DNA of 64,000 bases from assembly GCA_000381585.1 (NCBI GenBank), contig KB906738.1, forward strand, positions 310,001 through 374,000. The letters run 5' to 3'. Below, piece by piece: positions 8,394-17,602 of this stretch (positions are counted from its first letter, which is position 1; each line of letters starts with the position of its first letter). This DNA is from Acidobacteriaceae bacterium KBS 83 (lineage in GTDB: Bacteria; Acidobacteriota; Terriglobia; Terriglobales; Acidobacteriaceae). A model generated the notes under the pieces. The model saw only the letters and a program-made list of their open reading frames with translations, was not told the origin of the DNA and made no database searches. A program made the position numbers and the translations under genes.

Positions 8394-9524
8394 ACGTCCA
8401 GATCATCACCGGTAGCCGCCACCGGCACACCGCCCTGCCGCCGCATCAGCAGATAGCCCCGAATAAACGGCGCCAGCGCTCCATCGAGCACGCTATCCAC
8501 ATCGCCGACCTCGACCTTCGTGCGATGGTCCTTCGCAATGCGATATGGCTGCAGCACATAACTCCGGATCTGGGAGCCGAAATTGATCTCCAGCTTCGCG
8601 TCCTCCACCTTCCGCGACGCTTCCTTCTTCTTGTCCAGCTCGTATTCATACAGCCGCGAGCGCAGCATCTTCATCGCCTTCTCGCGGTTCTTGTGCTGGG
8701 AGCGCTCGTTCTGGCACTGCACCACGATGCCGGTCGGAATGTGCGTGATGCGCACCGCCGAATCCGTCGTGTTCACATGCTGGCCGCCCTTGCCGCCGCT
8801 GCGGTAGGTATCGGTGCGGATTTCATCCGGCTTGATGTCGATTTCGATCGAGTCGTCGATCTCGGGCGACACAAACACACTGGCAAATGATGTATGCCGC
8901 CGCTTCGCCTGGTCGAACGGCGAAATCCGCACCAGCCGATGCACGCCGGTCTCGCCGCTCAGCAATCCGTACGCCGACTCACCCGTGATAGTGAATGTGG
9001 CCGACTTGATGCCCGCCTCTTCCCCGTCCTGGTAGTCGTTGATCTCCGTCTTGAAACCCTCGCGCTCGGCCCACCGCAGGTACATGCGCGTCAGCATCTC
9101 GGCCCAGTCCTGGCTCTCTGTGCCGCCCGCTCCCGGATGCACGGTCACAATCGCATTCAGCGCATCCATCTCGCCGGAGAGCATCGTGCGTGTCTCCAGC
9201 TCCTCCGCATACTTGCCCAGCGCCGTGATCTCGCGCTCCAGCTCAGGCTCTACCGCCTCGCCTTCGCGTGCCAGCTCGAAGTACGCCTCGACATCGCCCG
9301 CGCGGCGTTCCAGCTCCACATCAAAGGCAAGCTGCTGCTCCAGGCGCTTGCGCTCGCGCATCAGCACCTGCGACTCCGCAGGCTTGCCCCACACCGTGGG
9401 ATCCGCCAGCTTCTCTTCAACTGTCTTTAAATCCGCGCGCAGCCGTGCGGCGTCAAAGATACTCCCGCAGGTCGCGCACGCGATCGCGCACGGGAGCGTA
9501 GGCAAATTCCAGATCGTTCAACAT
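8390..9524 (-). CDS. prfB: Peptide chain release factor 2, made by programmed +1 frameshift
   Basis: RF2 terminates translation at UGA and UAA. The ATG at 9524 opens a 23-codon zero frame (MLNDLEFAY... ending REYL) that stops at an in-frame UGA (9455-9453) in the context CUU UGA C. A GGGAG stretch lies three bases before CUU. This is the classical RF2 autoregulatory slip site. Moving +1 at CUU joins the main frame at GACGCCGCA and gives about 377 residues. In that protein SPF (about 201-203, stop-codon recognition) and the GGQ peptidyl-hydrolysis motif (about 246-248) are present. A start at 9505 in the main frame would be an artefact. Confidence 0.95.
9447..9469 (-). promoter_or_regulatory. 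RF2 programmed +1 frameshift site
   Basis: On the coding strand the order is CTGCGGGAGTATCTTTGACG: an internal Shine-Dalgarno-like GGGAG, a three-base spacer, then CUU UGA C. When RF2 is scarce the UGA is read slowly and the peptidyl-tRNA slips from CUU to UUU, restoring RF2 synthesis. All elements described for bacterial prfB autoregulation are present. Confidence 0.93.
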
Positions 9525-9554
9525 AAGATTTGGGCCTGACCTGACTTGATGTAC

Positions 9555-11207
9555 TTAGATAGAAGGCGACAGCACCCGCCTGCGCTCGATTGTTAGCCGC
9601 ACTGCACGCGCCAGCGTCGCTATCGACAGTATCCCACACACCAGTGCGAAGACATCTCCGAAGCGCGTGTAGAAGGTCAGGTCGTCGTTGAACCCATACC
9701 GCACCGCCAGTGATGTGTACTCATGTCGCGGCGTGCTCTGCGTGATCCGCCCGTACGGATCGATCGCCGCCGTCACCCCGGTATTCGTATCCCGCAGCAG
9801 CCATCGCCGGTTCTCCACCGCGCGCATCCGAGCCATGTTCAGGTGCTGCCATGGCGCGCTGGTGTCTCCATACCAGCCGTCGTCCGAGATATTCACCAAT
9901 ACCTCCGCGCCATTCACCACGAACTGACGTATCTCAGCCGCGAAGATCGACTCATAGCAGATAAAGATGCCGTAGTGATGTCGATTCAGCCGGAAGACAG
10001 ATCGCTTCCAGCCATGCGTGAAGCGTCCTGCATTCCGCGTCAGTCCACGCGCAAAGCTGAAGAACTTCGCGAATGGTACATACTCGCCCCACGGCACCAG
10101 GTGGATCTTCGCGTAACGCCCCAGCAAAGCGCCATCCGCGCCAAATACACTCGCTGCGTTGTAAAGATCCACGTGCGCCCCGCGGACATCCGCCGCCGCA
10201 TTGCCGACTATCGCCGCTGCACCGGTCTCGGTTGTCATGTGTTGCATCAAGGCGCGGAATCGCGGGTCGCCTTCCGTTATCGCAGTGGGCGCCTCCGGCC
10301 ACACAATCAGGCTCGCAGGTGCGCCGTCGCACTCCGGAGTCACCACTGGCGCGTGTGTCTCCGGCATCCCCGCGATGTAAGGCGTGCAGGTGCGCTTGCT
10401 CCACTCCGTGAAGCGGTTCGTATTCACGTCCCACTGGTCAACGTACTTGCCCGTCTTCGGGTCCCACTCTGCGCCTGCCCAGCTGTTGTCCTGTTGCACA
10501 CTCAGGTTCTCCTGCAGCAGCACGGCAGTTGCCGTGGTAGGCGAAGCTGCCGGATGCCAAAGCACTCCCGCTTCCAGCACCAGCATCGCCACCACACCGG
10601 TGGCCCACCATTGCTTCTTCTGGAGAACAAACCCCGCGGCCAGGCACGCATTCACGGCCAGCAGCACAAACGTGATCCCATAGGTGCCCGTCCACGGAGC
10701 GATGCTCGTCAGCGCCGCATTATCGATCTGCGAGTAGCCAAGCTGGTCCCATGGCACCTTGATCAAATGCGCGCCCAGCAGGTCGATCGCTGTCCATAGA
10801 AATGGCGCAAGCAGGAGCGGCGCACGCACGCAGCCTGTGGCGTGCCACACAAACGCAACCAGCCATCCAAACAGCCCGTAGTACAGCCCCATGATCAGGC
10901 TGAAAAGCAGCAGGATGCCCACCGCCGCCGGCGACGGCAGCCCGCCATATAGATACATCGTTTGGTAGATCCAGTAGCAGTTGATCGCGTACCAGAGAAC
11001 ACCGAAGACCCAACCCGTAAAGAAGCCGCGCCACAGCCGCCGCCCTCCCTCTTCCTTCCATACCAGCGCCAGCAGCAGCGGCACCGCTCCAAACCATGCA
11101 AAGAGAGCGCGCCACACCGGCAGCGGGCCCGCTATGGGAAAGCATAGGTTCAGCAGCACAGCAGAAAGAATCGCCAGGCCGAGGCGAGCTTGGCTCGTTC
11201 TTGTCAT
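9555..11207 (-). CDS. lnt: Apolipoprotein N-acyltransferase
   Basis: Lnt adds the third acyl chain to the N-terminal cysteine of lipoproteins at the periplasmic face of the inner membrane. From the ATG at 11207 the protein has 550 residues. Several membrane helices fill the N-terminal half (for example LGLAILSAVLLNLCFPIAG). A CN-hydrolase-type domain follows with the catalytic triad in the right order: Glu in VWPEAP, Lys in AKIHLVPWGEYVP, and Cys in GIFICYESIF. It is 30 bp upstream of prfB on the same strand, so they probably share a transcript. An in-frame start at 11243 is less likely. Confidence 0.93.
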   Translation of the reverse strand: MTRTSQARLGLAILSAVLLNLCFPIAGPLPVWRALFAWFGAVPLLLALVWKEEGGRRLWRGFFTGWVFGVLWYAINCYWIYQTMYLYGGLPSPAAVGILLLFSLIMGLYYGLFGWLVAFVWHATGCVRAPLLLAPFLWTAIDLLGAHLIKVPWDQLGYSQIDNAALTSIAPWTGTYGITFVLLAVNACLAAGFVLQKKQWWATGVVAMLVLEAGVLWHPAASPTTATAVLLQENLSVQQDNSWAGAEWDPKTGKYVDQWDVNTNRFTEWSKRTCTPYIAGMPETHAPVVTPECDGAPASLIVWPEAPTAITEGDPRFRALMQHMTTETGAAAIVGNAAADVRGAHVDLYNAASVFGADGALLGRYAKIHLVPWGEYVPFAKFFSFARGLTRNAGRFTHGWKRSVFRLNRHHYGIFICYESIFAAEIRQFVVNGAEVLVNISDDGWYGDTSAPWQHLNMARMRAVENRRWLLRDTNTGVTAAIDPYGRITQSTPRHEYTSLAVRYGFNDDLTFYTRFGDVFALVCGILSIATLARAVRLTIERRRVLSPSI

Positions 11208-11312
11208 CCGAACAGGTAGGTCATGCGAGTCGGAGTCTACCATCCGCGGTATTTTGCCCCGCCAACCGAACCTCTTGAAGCCCCAGGATTCGCGGCGCGG
11301 TACACTTCTTCT

Positions 11313-11474
11313 ATGTCCGTCATTCTCTTCGGCATGCGTCTGTTGGAAGTCATGTTCTTCGTTGGCATCGCAGGCTCCGCCGTCGTGGTTCTCATCGCCT
11401 CGGTGGAGGACGCTCGGGAACTATTCAGCAAGTCCGACCACGCTCCGTCTGCAGAGAAGACGCCCTCTGCTTGA
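11313..11474 (+). CDS. Small single-span membrane protein
   Basis: A 53-residue protein beginning MSVILFGMRLLEVMFFVG, with one strongly hydrophobic helix (about 5-29) and a short charged tail rich in Asp, Glu and Lys. It lies divergently from lnt. A longer in-frame reading starts at 11223 but its first 30 residues are not membrane-like. Small proteins of this kind are common in acidobacterial genomes; the function is unknown. Confidence 0.6.
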   Translation: MSVILFGMRLLEVMFFVGIAGSAVVVLIASVEDARELFSKSDHAPSAEKTPSA

Positions 11475-11675
11475 GGCCGTTGCACATGTAACTTCTGGTC
11501 CGCCTCGCCGCTCGCTCAAGGAGTCGTAACAGGCTCGTAATTCTTCCACCCCATGACAAATCGCCCCTCCGGGAGCGTTGACGCTCCTATCCATCCGCTC
11601 TACACTCAGCCGAGTACGCCCGGCAGGCAGTAGCGCGCTTTTCAGACACAGCGCACCGCCGGACGTCAGGACCGA

Positions 11676-14048
11676 ATGGCTTTCGAAAAAACTGTCGCAG
11701 CACCCTCTGGTCGCGTACGACTCGTCGTTGCCTCCTCGGTCATGCTGTCGTTTATCTCCTTCTGGCGCGCAGCCGCCATCGTCCTCAATGACCTCGGCTC
11801 CTCCGCCTTCTATGCAGGCGGCATCTCGGAGCAGTTAGTCGGAAAATCCGCGCCCTGGTTCATCCTCGGCGTCATGCTCTTCTCCTTCGCTGTCCGCGCT
11901 GTCTATGTGGAGAGCTGTTCCATGTTCACGCGCGGCGGCGTCTATCGCGTCGTCAAGGAGGCCCTAGGCGGCACCTTCGCCAAACTCAGCGTCTCCGCGC
12001 TGATGTTCGACTACATTCTCACCGGCCCGATTTCTGGCGTGTCTGCCGGTCAATACATCACCGGCCTTCTCGACGAGCTGCTGAAGCTCGGAGCGCAGCA
12101 TAACTGGCTGCCTCACTCCTTATTGGCGCACGGTCATGTGCCCCAGTTGCCGATGGATTTCACCTCCGCGGGCTTCGCCGTAGTCGTCACCATTTACTTC
12201 TGGTGGCAGAACATCAAAGGCATCCACGAATCCAGCGACAAGGCCCTGGAGGTCATGAAGATCACCACCGTCATGGTGGTCATCCTGCTTCTCTGGGGCT
12301 TCTACACCGCCTTTCATACGGGCGCCCATCTGCCGCCGCTGCCGCGGCCTTCTACGCTGACCTTCAGCACGGACGCGTTCGGCTTTCTCAAGCACACCCG
12401 CTACACAGAGATGCTCGGCCTCTTCGGCATTCTCATGGCCTTCGGCCACTCCGTGCTGGCTATGAGCGGCGAAGAAACCCTCGCCCAGGTCAACCGCGAG
12501 ATCGAGCATCCCAAGCTCAAGAACCTCAAGCGCGCGGCAATCGTCATCGCGATCTACAGCCTGCTCTTCACCGGTCTTGCCACCCTGCTGGCCGGCATGC
12601 TCATTCCGGACTCAGTCCGCGTCCCCGTTTACAAGGACAACCTCATCGCGGGGCTTGCCATGTATATGGCCGGACCGCAGTTGCTGCGCATCATCTTTCG
12701 CATCTTCGTAGTCGTCGTCGGCTTTCTTATCCTCTCCGGCGCCGTGAACACCTCCATCATCGGCTCCACCGGCGTGCTCATGCGCGTCGCCGAAGACGGC
12801 GTCCTCACCGACTGGTTCCGCAAACCCAACCGCCGCTTCGGCACCAGTTATCGCATCGTCAATCTCGTTGCGATCCTGCAGCTCTTCACCATCGTTGCAA
12901 CGCGGGGCAACGTCATCACCCTCGGTGAGGCCTATGCCTTCGGTGTCATCTGGAGCTTCACCTTCAACGCGCTGGCCATGCTCGTCCTGCGCTGGAAGTA
13001 CAAAGGCGTCCGCGGCTGGAAAGTCCCTCCGAATATCCGCATCGGCAAAACCGAAATACCTATCGGTCTGATCTCCGTCTTCATGGTGCTGTTCTCCACC
13101 GCCGTGGTGAACCTCTTCACCAAGTCAGTCGCCACTATAAGCGGCATCGCCTTTGCCGCGTCCTTCTTCATCATCTTTTCGTTCTCCGAGCGGCAGAACC
13201 AGCGCCGCCACGCGCTTACCGACCGCCAGATGCGCGAACACTTCCAACTCGAGCACGAAGACACCATAGGCCGCGAAGCACTCCAGATCCGCCCAGGCTG
13301 TCTCATCGTTACCATGCGCGACGCTGCCAATCCATTGGCCTTGAAGTGGGCGCTCGCCCGCACCGATACCGAGGAGCAGGATGTGGTCGTTCTCACCGCA
13401 CGCATGGTAGGTGCCGGCGGTCCCGAACTACTCGACGCCTCCGAGCAGTCTTTCTCCGAACACGAGCAGATGCTATTTACCAAGGCAGTCTCTGTCGCGG
13501 AAAGTTTCGGCAAGCACGTCAACCTGTTGGTCGTCCCCGCCGGCGATATCTTCGCCGCCCTCGTACAGACGGCAAACTCGCTGGAAGCTACTTCGGTCGT
13601 CTCCGGTATCTCATCGAAACTGACGCCGCAGGAACAGGCCTACTATGTCGGCCAGGCGTGGGAGGCCCTTCCCGAGCCCAAGCGTCAATTCACTTTTGAC
13701 GTGGTCATGGAAGATGGCAGCGCGCAGGCCTACCACATCGGCCCGCACGCGCCGCATCTGCAACCGGATGACGTACAACTCGTTCACCGTCTCTGGCTGA
13801 ATTTCCGCCGCGACCCTGAACTGACGTCACTGCATCACAGCGATATCGTGACTTACGCATTAACACGGCTCGCCACGGAATACGCGCGTGATAAGCAGGA
13901 AACCCTCAAAGGGCTGAAGCGAAGCTCGGCCAAAGATACTGCTCCCACGCGTGCCTTCGGCAAACCCCAGGCCGCCCGGGAAGGCGCAAATGACTACAAC
14001 GTGCTTGCGCCCAAACCAAATGCCGATAAGACCGACATTTCTTTCTGA
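11676..14048 (+). CDS. APC-superfamily amino acid permease with C-terminal cytoplasmic extension
   Basis: A 790-residue protein. The first 510 residues contain about twelve membrane helices of the APC transporter fold, with FYAGGISEQLVGKSAPWFILGVMLF near the start and FGHSVLAMSGEETLAQVNREIEHP, a permease-like GEET segment, in the middle. The last 250 residues are soluble. They include a two-part alpha/beta region (GCLIVTMRDAANPLALKWAL ... VVLTARMVG, then VNLLVVPAGDIFAALVQTAN) that resembles universal-stress-protein domains attached to some permeases. Substrate unknown. It stands alone, with no convincing operon partner. Confidence 0.85.
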   Translation: MAFEKTVAAPSGRVRLVVASSVMLSFISFWRAAAIVLNDLGSSAFYAGGISEQLVGKSAPWFILGVMLFSFAVRAVYVESCSMFTRGGVYRVVKEALGGTFAKLSVSALMFDYILTGPISGVSAGQYITGLLDELLKLGAQHNWLPHSLLAHGHVPQLPMDFTSAGFAVVVTIYFWWQNIKGIHESSDKALEVMKITTVMVVILLLWGFYTAFHTGAHLPPLPRPSTLTFSTDAFGFLKHTRYTEMLGLFGILMAFGHSVLAMSGEETLAQVNREIEHPKLKNLKRAAIVIAIYSLLFTGLATLLAGMLIPDSVRVPVYKDNLIAGLAMYMAGPQLLRIIFRIFVVVVGFLILSGAVNTSIIGSTGVLMRVAEDGVLTDWFRKPNRRFGTSYRIVNLVAILQLFTIVATRGNVITLGEAYAFGVIWSFTFNALAMLVLRWKYKGVRGWKVPPNIRIGKTEIPIGLISVFMVLFSTAVVNLFTKSVATISGIAFAASFFIIFSFSERQNQRRHALTDRQMREHFQLEHEDTIGREALQIRPGCLIVTMRDAANPLALKWALARTDTEEQDVVVLTARMVGAGGPELLDASEQSFSEHEQMLFTKAVSVAESFGKHVNLLVVPAGDIFAALVQTANSLEATSVVSGISSKLTPQEQAYYVGQAWEALPEPKRQFTFDVVMEDGSAQAYHIGPHAPHLQPDDVQLVHRLWLNFRRDPELTSLHHSDIVTYALTRLATEYARDKQETLKGLKRSSAKDTAPTRAFGKPQAAREGANDYNVLAPKPNADKTDISF

Positions 14049-14167
14049 TTTCCTCGCTTTTCGAAATAATAAAATCATTCAGCTCTTGATTTTTTTGCGC
14101 GATTAGGCAATTTCCTTCATAATGGACTTCGCTTCGCATTCTTTATGCGATGTCCAAGGGAGGGTAC

Positions 14168-14425
14168 GTGAAAGTAGAAGAAATACTGGCCGGCATCGAC
14201 CAGGAAATAGCTCGCCTGCAGCATGCGCGCAATCTGCTCGCCGGCGACCAGCCTCGGCGCGGCCGGCCCCGTGGGTCGACATCGAAAAAAACCGCAAAAG
14301 CCGCTAAGACAGTCAAACCCACTGCTCGCAAAAAGCGGAAACTGTCTGCCGAGGGTCGTAAGCGCATTGCGGAAGCGATGCGGAAGCGTTGGGCGGAACG
14401 CAAAAAGGCAGCATCCGGAAAGTAA
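14168..14425 (+). CDS. Small basic protein with AT-hook-like and Lys/Arg-rich tail
   Basis: 85 residues from a GTG at 14168, or 91 from the ATG at 14150. The GTG is preceded by AAGGGAGGG, which would be a strong ribosome site, so it is preferred. The N-terminus is a short helix (VEEILAGIDQEIARLQHARNLL). It is followed by RRGRPRG, an AT-hook-like core, an Ala/Lys-rich linker, and LSAEGRKRIAEAMRKRWAERKK. This build suggests a nucleoid-associated or DNA-binding protein, but that is inference from composition and motif only. Confidence 0.65.
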   Translation: MKVEEILAGIDQEIARLQHARNLLAGDQPRRGRPRGSTSKKTAKAAKTVKPTARKKRKLSAEGRKRIAEAMRKRWAERKKAASGK

Positions 14426-14549
14426 GTAGTTTCTTAACTTTCCTTCATAAAAGTCGTTCAGGTAGCACGTCGACTTTGGGACCAGCAGCAAATTCTGATG
14501 TGCCTTGGAAAAGGACACCAGCCCGGCCCCGGAATTCAGATCCAGTAGA

Positions 14550-14577
14550 AAGAGGGCAGCCAGACGGCTGCCCTCTT
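14550..14577. terminator. Bidirectional hairpin terminator
   Basis: AGAGGGCAGCC (14551-14561) pairs perfectly with GGCTGCCCTCT (14566-14576) around an AGAC loop, extended by one A-T pair. It lies between the small basic-protein gene and the convergent MBL-hydrolase gene, so it could stop both. T-tracts are short on either side. Confidence 0.65.
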
Positions 14578-14667
14578 CTGTGCGTGTCATCCTGAACGTA
14601 ACTGACAGTGGAATGAAGTATCTGCTGCCCTTTCCTTCCAATATCAGCGCCGTTCCGGCAAAAATCG

Positions 14668-15396
14668 CTACTGCACACTCTCGCCCGGTTTTGGTGCCGC
14701 CATTGCGATCCCCGTGCCTTCCAGGTGAGTCCTCAGCTCCTCAGGTGTCCCCGTCAGCGCCGGGAAAGTCCCGTGGTGCACCGGAATTACGGTCTTCACG
14801 CCAAGATACTTTGCCGCCAGCGCCGCATGTTTCGGTCCCATCGTGAAGTTATCCCCGATTGGCAGAACCGCCACTGTCGGTTCGTACAGTTCTTTGAATA
14901 GCTTCATATCTCCAAACAGCGATGTGTCCCCGGCAAGATAGATCGTCGGCGCTCCCTCGATCGCCAGCACATACCCGCACGGATTCCCTGCATAGAATGT
15001 CTTGCCGCCATCCACAATGCTCGAGGAATGCCGCGCCTCGACCATCGATATGCCCACATCTCCCACCTGCAGGTTGCCGCCATAGTTCATCGGGCTGATG
15101 TTATCGACACCCTGCCCCTGCATCCAGCTTGTCAGCTCGTAAATCCCCACCACCTTCGCCTTCGACTTCTTCGCCACCTTCACCGCATCGTGAAAGTGGT
15201 CGTCGTGCCCATGTGTCAGCAGCAGCAGATCGATCTTCTCCGGCAGCTTGTAGTTCTTCGGAGAAGAAGGGTTCCCCTCAAACCATGGATCGACCAGGAT
15301 GGAACTCCCACCCGCCGTCTGAATATGTATGGTTGCGTGACCAAGCCACGTCAATATGCTTCCACCCAAATGCTTCTCGTTGTCCAGTTGCGCCAT
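14668..15396 (-). CDS. Metal-dependent hydrolase, UPF0173 MBL-fold family
   Basis: A 242-residue metallo-beta-lactamase-fold hydrolase. Visible motifs: LTWLGHATIHI, SILVDPWFEGNPSSP, the zinc motif LLTHGHDDHFHDA, a later EARHSSS, LAGDTSLF and VIPVHHGTFPAL. All are typical of UPF0173 (YtkL-like) proteins, whose substrates are unknown. The ATG at 15396 (MAQLDNEK) has a GAGAGGAG on the coding strand just upstream. A longer reading to 15513 adds 39 residues without family similarity. Confidence 0.88.
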   Translation of the reverse strand: MAQLDNEKHLGGSILTWLGHATIHIQTAGGSSILVDPWFEGNPSSPKNYKLPEKIDLLLLTHGHDDHFHDAVKVAKKSKAKVVGIYELTSWMQGQGVDNISPMNYGGNLQVGDVGISMVEARHSSSIVDGGKTFYAGNPCGYVLAIEGAPTIYLAGDTSLFGDMKLFKELYEPTVAVLPIGDNFTMGPKHAALAAKYLGVKTVIPVHHGTFPALTGTPEELRTHLEGTGIAMAAPKPGESVQ

Positions 15397-15601
15397 GCTA
15401 TTTTCGAACTCCTCTCGCAAGTTAAGATGCACCGAGACAGTTCGCGACTCAATTCGCAACCGCTCCGGATGTCCCCACATCTCGCTTGTGAGACGTGGAA
15501 TCCAGGCGGACACGCTGAGAAAAGAACCCGGTTCGACGAAAGTTCTTAACCGAAATTAAGAAACTCCGAGCATCTATGTGTCGATACCGTCCAACCCACA
15601 C

Positions 15602-17014
15602 ATGACCTCGCCTCTTGAACCTCGTATCCTCGCCGGACCGCCCGGTCCCTCCTTCGTGCGCCGCGCGCTCACCGGTCAGATCTTTCGCGCCAGCACTATC
15701 GAATTGCTCCGCGCCAACGCCGCCCTCTACGGCGACCTCGTCCACTTCCGCGCCGCCGGCCGTCATGTCTTTCAGCTCAACCACCCCGCTCTAGTCCAGG
15801 AGATGCTCGTCCGCGACGCTCCGCATCATCACCGCGGCATCGTCATGCAGCGTGCCCGCTTCGTTCTCGGCGATGGCCTGCTTACCAGCGAAGAGCCGCT
15901 GCATCTTCGCCAACGCCGCCTCACCCAGCCCGCCTTCCATCGCGACCGCATCGCTGCCTACGGCTCCATCATCGGCGACTACGCCCTTCAGATGACCCGC
16001 ACCTGGCAATCGGGCGACACCCGCGATGTTCATCACGACATGCTGTTGCTTGCGCTCCGCATCGTCAGCAAGTGCCTCTTCAACGCCGACGTTCAATCCG
16101 AGGCCCGCAATATCTCCGCCGCGGTCGACGCCTTCATGGGCTTCCTTCCGCTCGCCTTCCTTCCCTTCTCCGCGCAGATCACGCGCCTTCCGCTCCCGCT
16201 CATGCGCCGCATCCATCGCGGCGAGGCAGAGCTCGACGCGCTCATCTACAGCCTCATCCGCCAGCGCCGCGCCAGTGATCCCGGGCAACATGCAGTCGGC
16301 AATCCAGACCAGGGCGATCTGCTCTCCATGCTTGTGGCCGCCGTCGACACCGAGGGTCAGACCGGCAGCATGTCCGATCGCCAAGTGCGCGATGAATGCC
16401 TCACTCTTCTGCTCGCGGGACACGAGACCACAGCCAATGGCCTCAGCTTTGCGCTCTGGCTCGCCGCGCTTCATCCCGAATGGCAACAGAGTCTGCGCGA
16501 TGAAGCGCGACAGGTACTCACCGGCGAAGCTGCCACCGCCGCGGACTACACGCGTCTCCCACTCACCTGGCAGCACTTCGCGGAAACGCTTCGCCTCTAT
16601 CCACCCGTCTGGGTCACAGCCCGAACCGCAGCAGAGCCTTATGCCTTTCGCGGCCTCTCCATCCAAAAGGGATCGCTCCTCATCGCCCCGCAGATCGTCA
16701 TCCATCACGACCAGCGTTGGTGGCCCGACCCTGAACGCTACGATCCCGACCGCTTCGCCGGCCAGGCACCATCGCAACGCGGGCAGGAGAATAGCACCCG
16801 CCCCCGCTTCGCCTGGTTCCCCTTCGGCGCAGGCACACGTCAATGCATTGGAGAGGGATTCGCCTGGATGGAAGGTGTGCTCGCCCTCGCCACCATCCTG
16901 CGCGAATGGCGCGTGTCGTTACCGGTAGATCACAGTGCCGCACTTGAGATTCAGCCGCGCATCACCCTGCGCCCCAAAGCAGGCGTCCACCTGCAGTTGC
17001 ATCGGTACTCGTGA
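15602..17014 (+). CDS. Cytochrome P450
   Basis: A soluble bacterial P450 of about 470 residues that would hydroxylate or epoxidise an unknown hydrophobic substrate using O2 and reductant from a partner. The I-helix oxygen-binding motif AGHETTANG, the K-helix ETLRLYPP (ExxR), and the heme-ligand loop FPFGAGTRQCIGEGF with its proximal Cys are all present. The C-helix WxxxR region is represented by HLRQRRLTQPAFH. No ferredoxin or reductase gene lies beside it. An in-frame GTG at 15578 would add eight residues. Confidence 0.92.
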   Translation: MTSPLEPRILAGPPGPSFVRRALTGQIFRASTIELLRANAALYGDLVHFRAAGRHVFQLNHPALVQEMLVRDAPHHHRGIVMQRARFVLGDGLLTSEEPLHLRQRRLTQPAFHRDRIAAYGSIIGDYALQMTRTWQSGDTRDVHHDMLLLALRIVSKCLFNADVQSEARNISAAVDAFMGFLPLAFLPFSAQITRLPLPLMRRIHRGEAELDALIYSLIRQRRASDPGQHAVGNPDQGDLLSMLVAAVDTEGQTGSMSDRQVRDECLTLLLAGHETTANGLSFALWLAALHPEWQQSLRDEARQVLTGEAATAADYTRLPLTWQHFAETLRLYPPVWVTARTAAEPYAFRGLSIQKGSLLIAPQIVIHHDQRWWPDPERYDPDRFAGQAPSQRGQENSTRPRFAWFPFGAGTRQCIGEGFAWMEGVLALATILREWRVSLPVDHSAALEIQPRITLRPKAGVHLQLHRYS

Positions 17015-17068
17015 TTCCTCGCGTCCAGCGCTAGTTGAATCACCTTTGAAAATGATTAGAAGGACGAG

Positions 17069-17461
17069 TCACGCATAGCCGTGCGATGAGACCACGATGT
17101 AACCCGCGATCACAATGCCAATCACCGCCAGCAAAACCGCAAGGACGACTGCATTTCTCGACACTCGACCCGGTTCCCAGCTTCCGTTTCGCAGCTGGGC
17201 CACAACTCGAAAATGCTCCGTCACGGCGCTGATATTCACCAACACGCCGAGCACAACGATCGCCACACCAGACCAGACCGATAGGCCGTTCGTCCGCGTC
17301 GATTCACCGACTGCACTCGCATGCAGCTCGCGCAGAAAAAACCCGAATCGAGCCACGGCAAATCCCACGCCCATCAGCCCAAGACCGGTCCGGATCCACG
17401 CGAGGAAAGTCCTCTCCGCGGCGAAATAGACTCGGGGATCGCGCTCGGCAGGCTCTGCCAT
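17069..17461 (-). CDS. DUF202 (YidH-like) membrane protein
   Basis: A 130-residue protein with three predicted membrane helices. RVYFAAERTFLAWIRTGLGLMGVGFAVARFG is the family signature of YidH/DUF202, a small family of inner-membrane proteins of unknown function. The ATG at 17461 (MAEPAERD) is the natural start; an upstream in-frame reading to 17563 runs into repeat sequence. Confidence 0.87.
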   Translation of the reverse strand: MAEPAERDPRVYFAAERTFLAWIRTGLGLMGVGFAVARFGFFLRELHASAVGESTRTNGLSVWSGVAIVVLGVLVNISAVTEHFRVVAQLRNGSWEPGRVSRNAVVLAVLLAVIGIVIAGYIVVSSHGYA

Positions 17462-17487
17462 GTGCGCAACGTTAGCATATACTGCCG

Positions 17488-17592
17488 GGTTGTCTTGTCG
17501 AGTGCCTCGCAGGCGAGGAGGTGTGGGAGTCAGATCGGCAATTAACTCACCGTAAGCGACCAATGGGAGCGAACCGCAGGCGCATACGCGCG
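17488..17592. repeat. Dispersed intergenic repeat, second copy of the 6.4-kb element
   Basis: The 24 bases at 17552-17575 match 6464-6487 with two mismatches. Upstream, GTGGGAGTCAGATCGGCAA resembles GTGGGTTCAAGTCAGGTCGC at 6431 on. It sits between the DUF202 start and the end of the next minus-strand gene. Confidence 0.6.
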
Positions 17593-17602
17593 GACGGCAG
17601 TC

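Noticed and set aside
9453-9505. prfB start at 9505 in the main frame
   Set aside because: The segment is the RF2 leader read out of frame; the programmed frameshift explains the sequence better.
15791-16843. 350-codon minus-strand frame opposite the P450 gene
   Set aside because: Composition is shadow-like; the P450 motifs on the plus strand are decisive.
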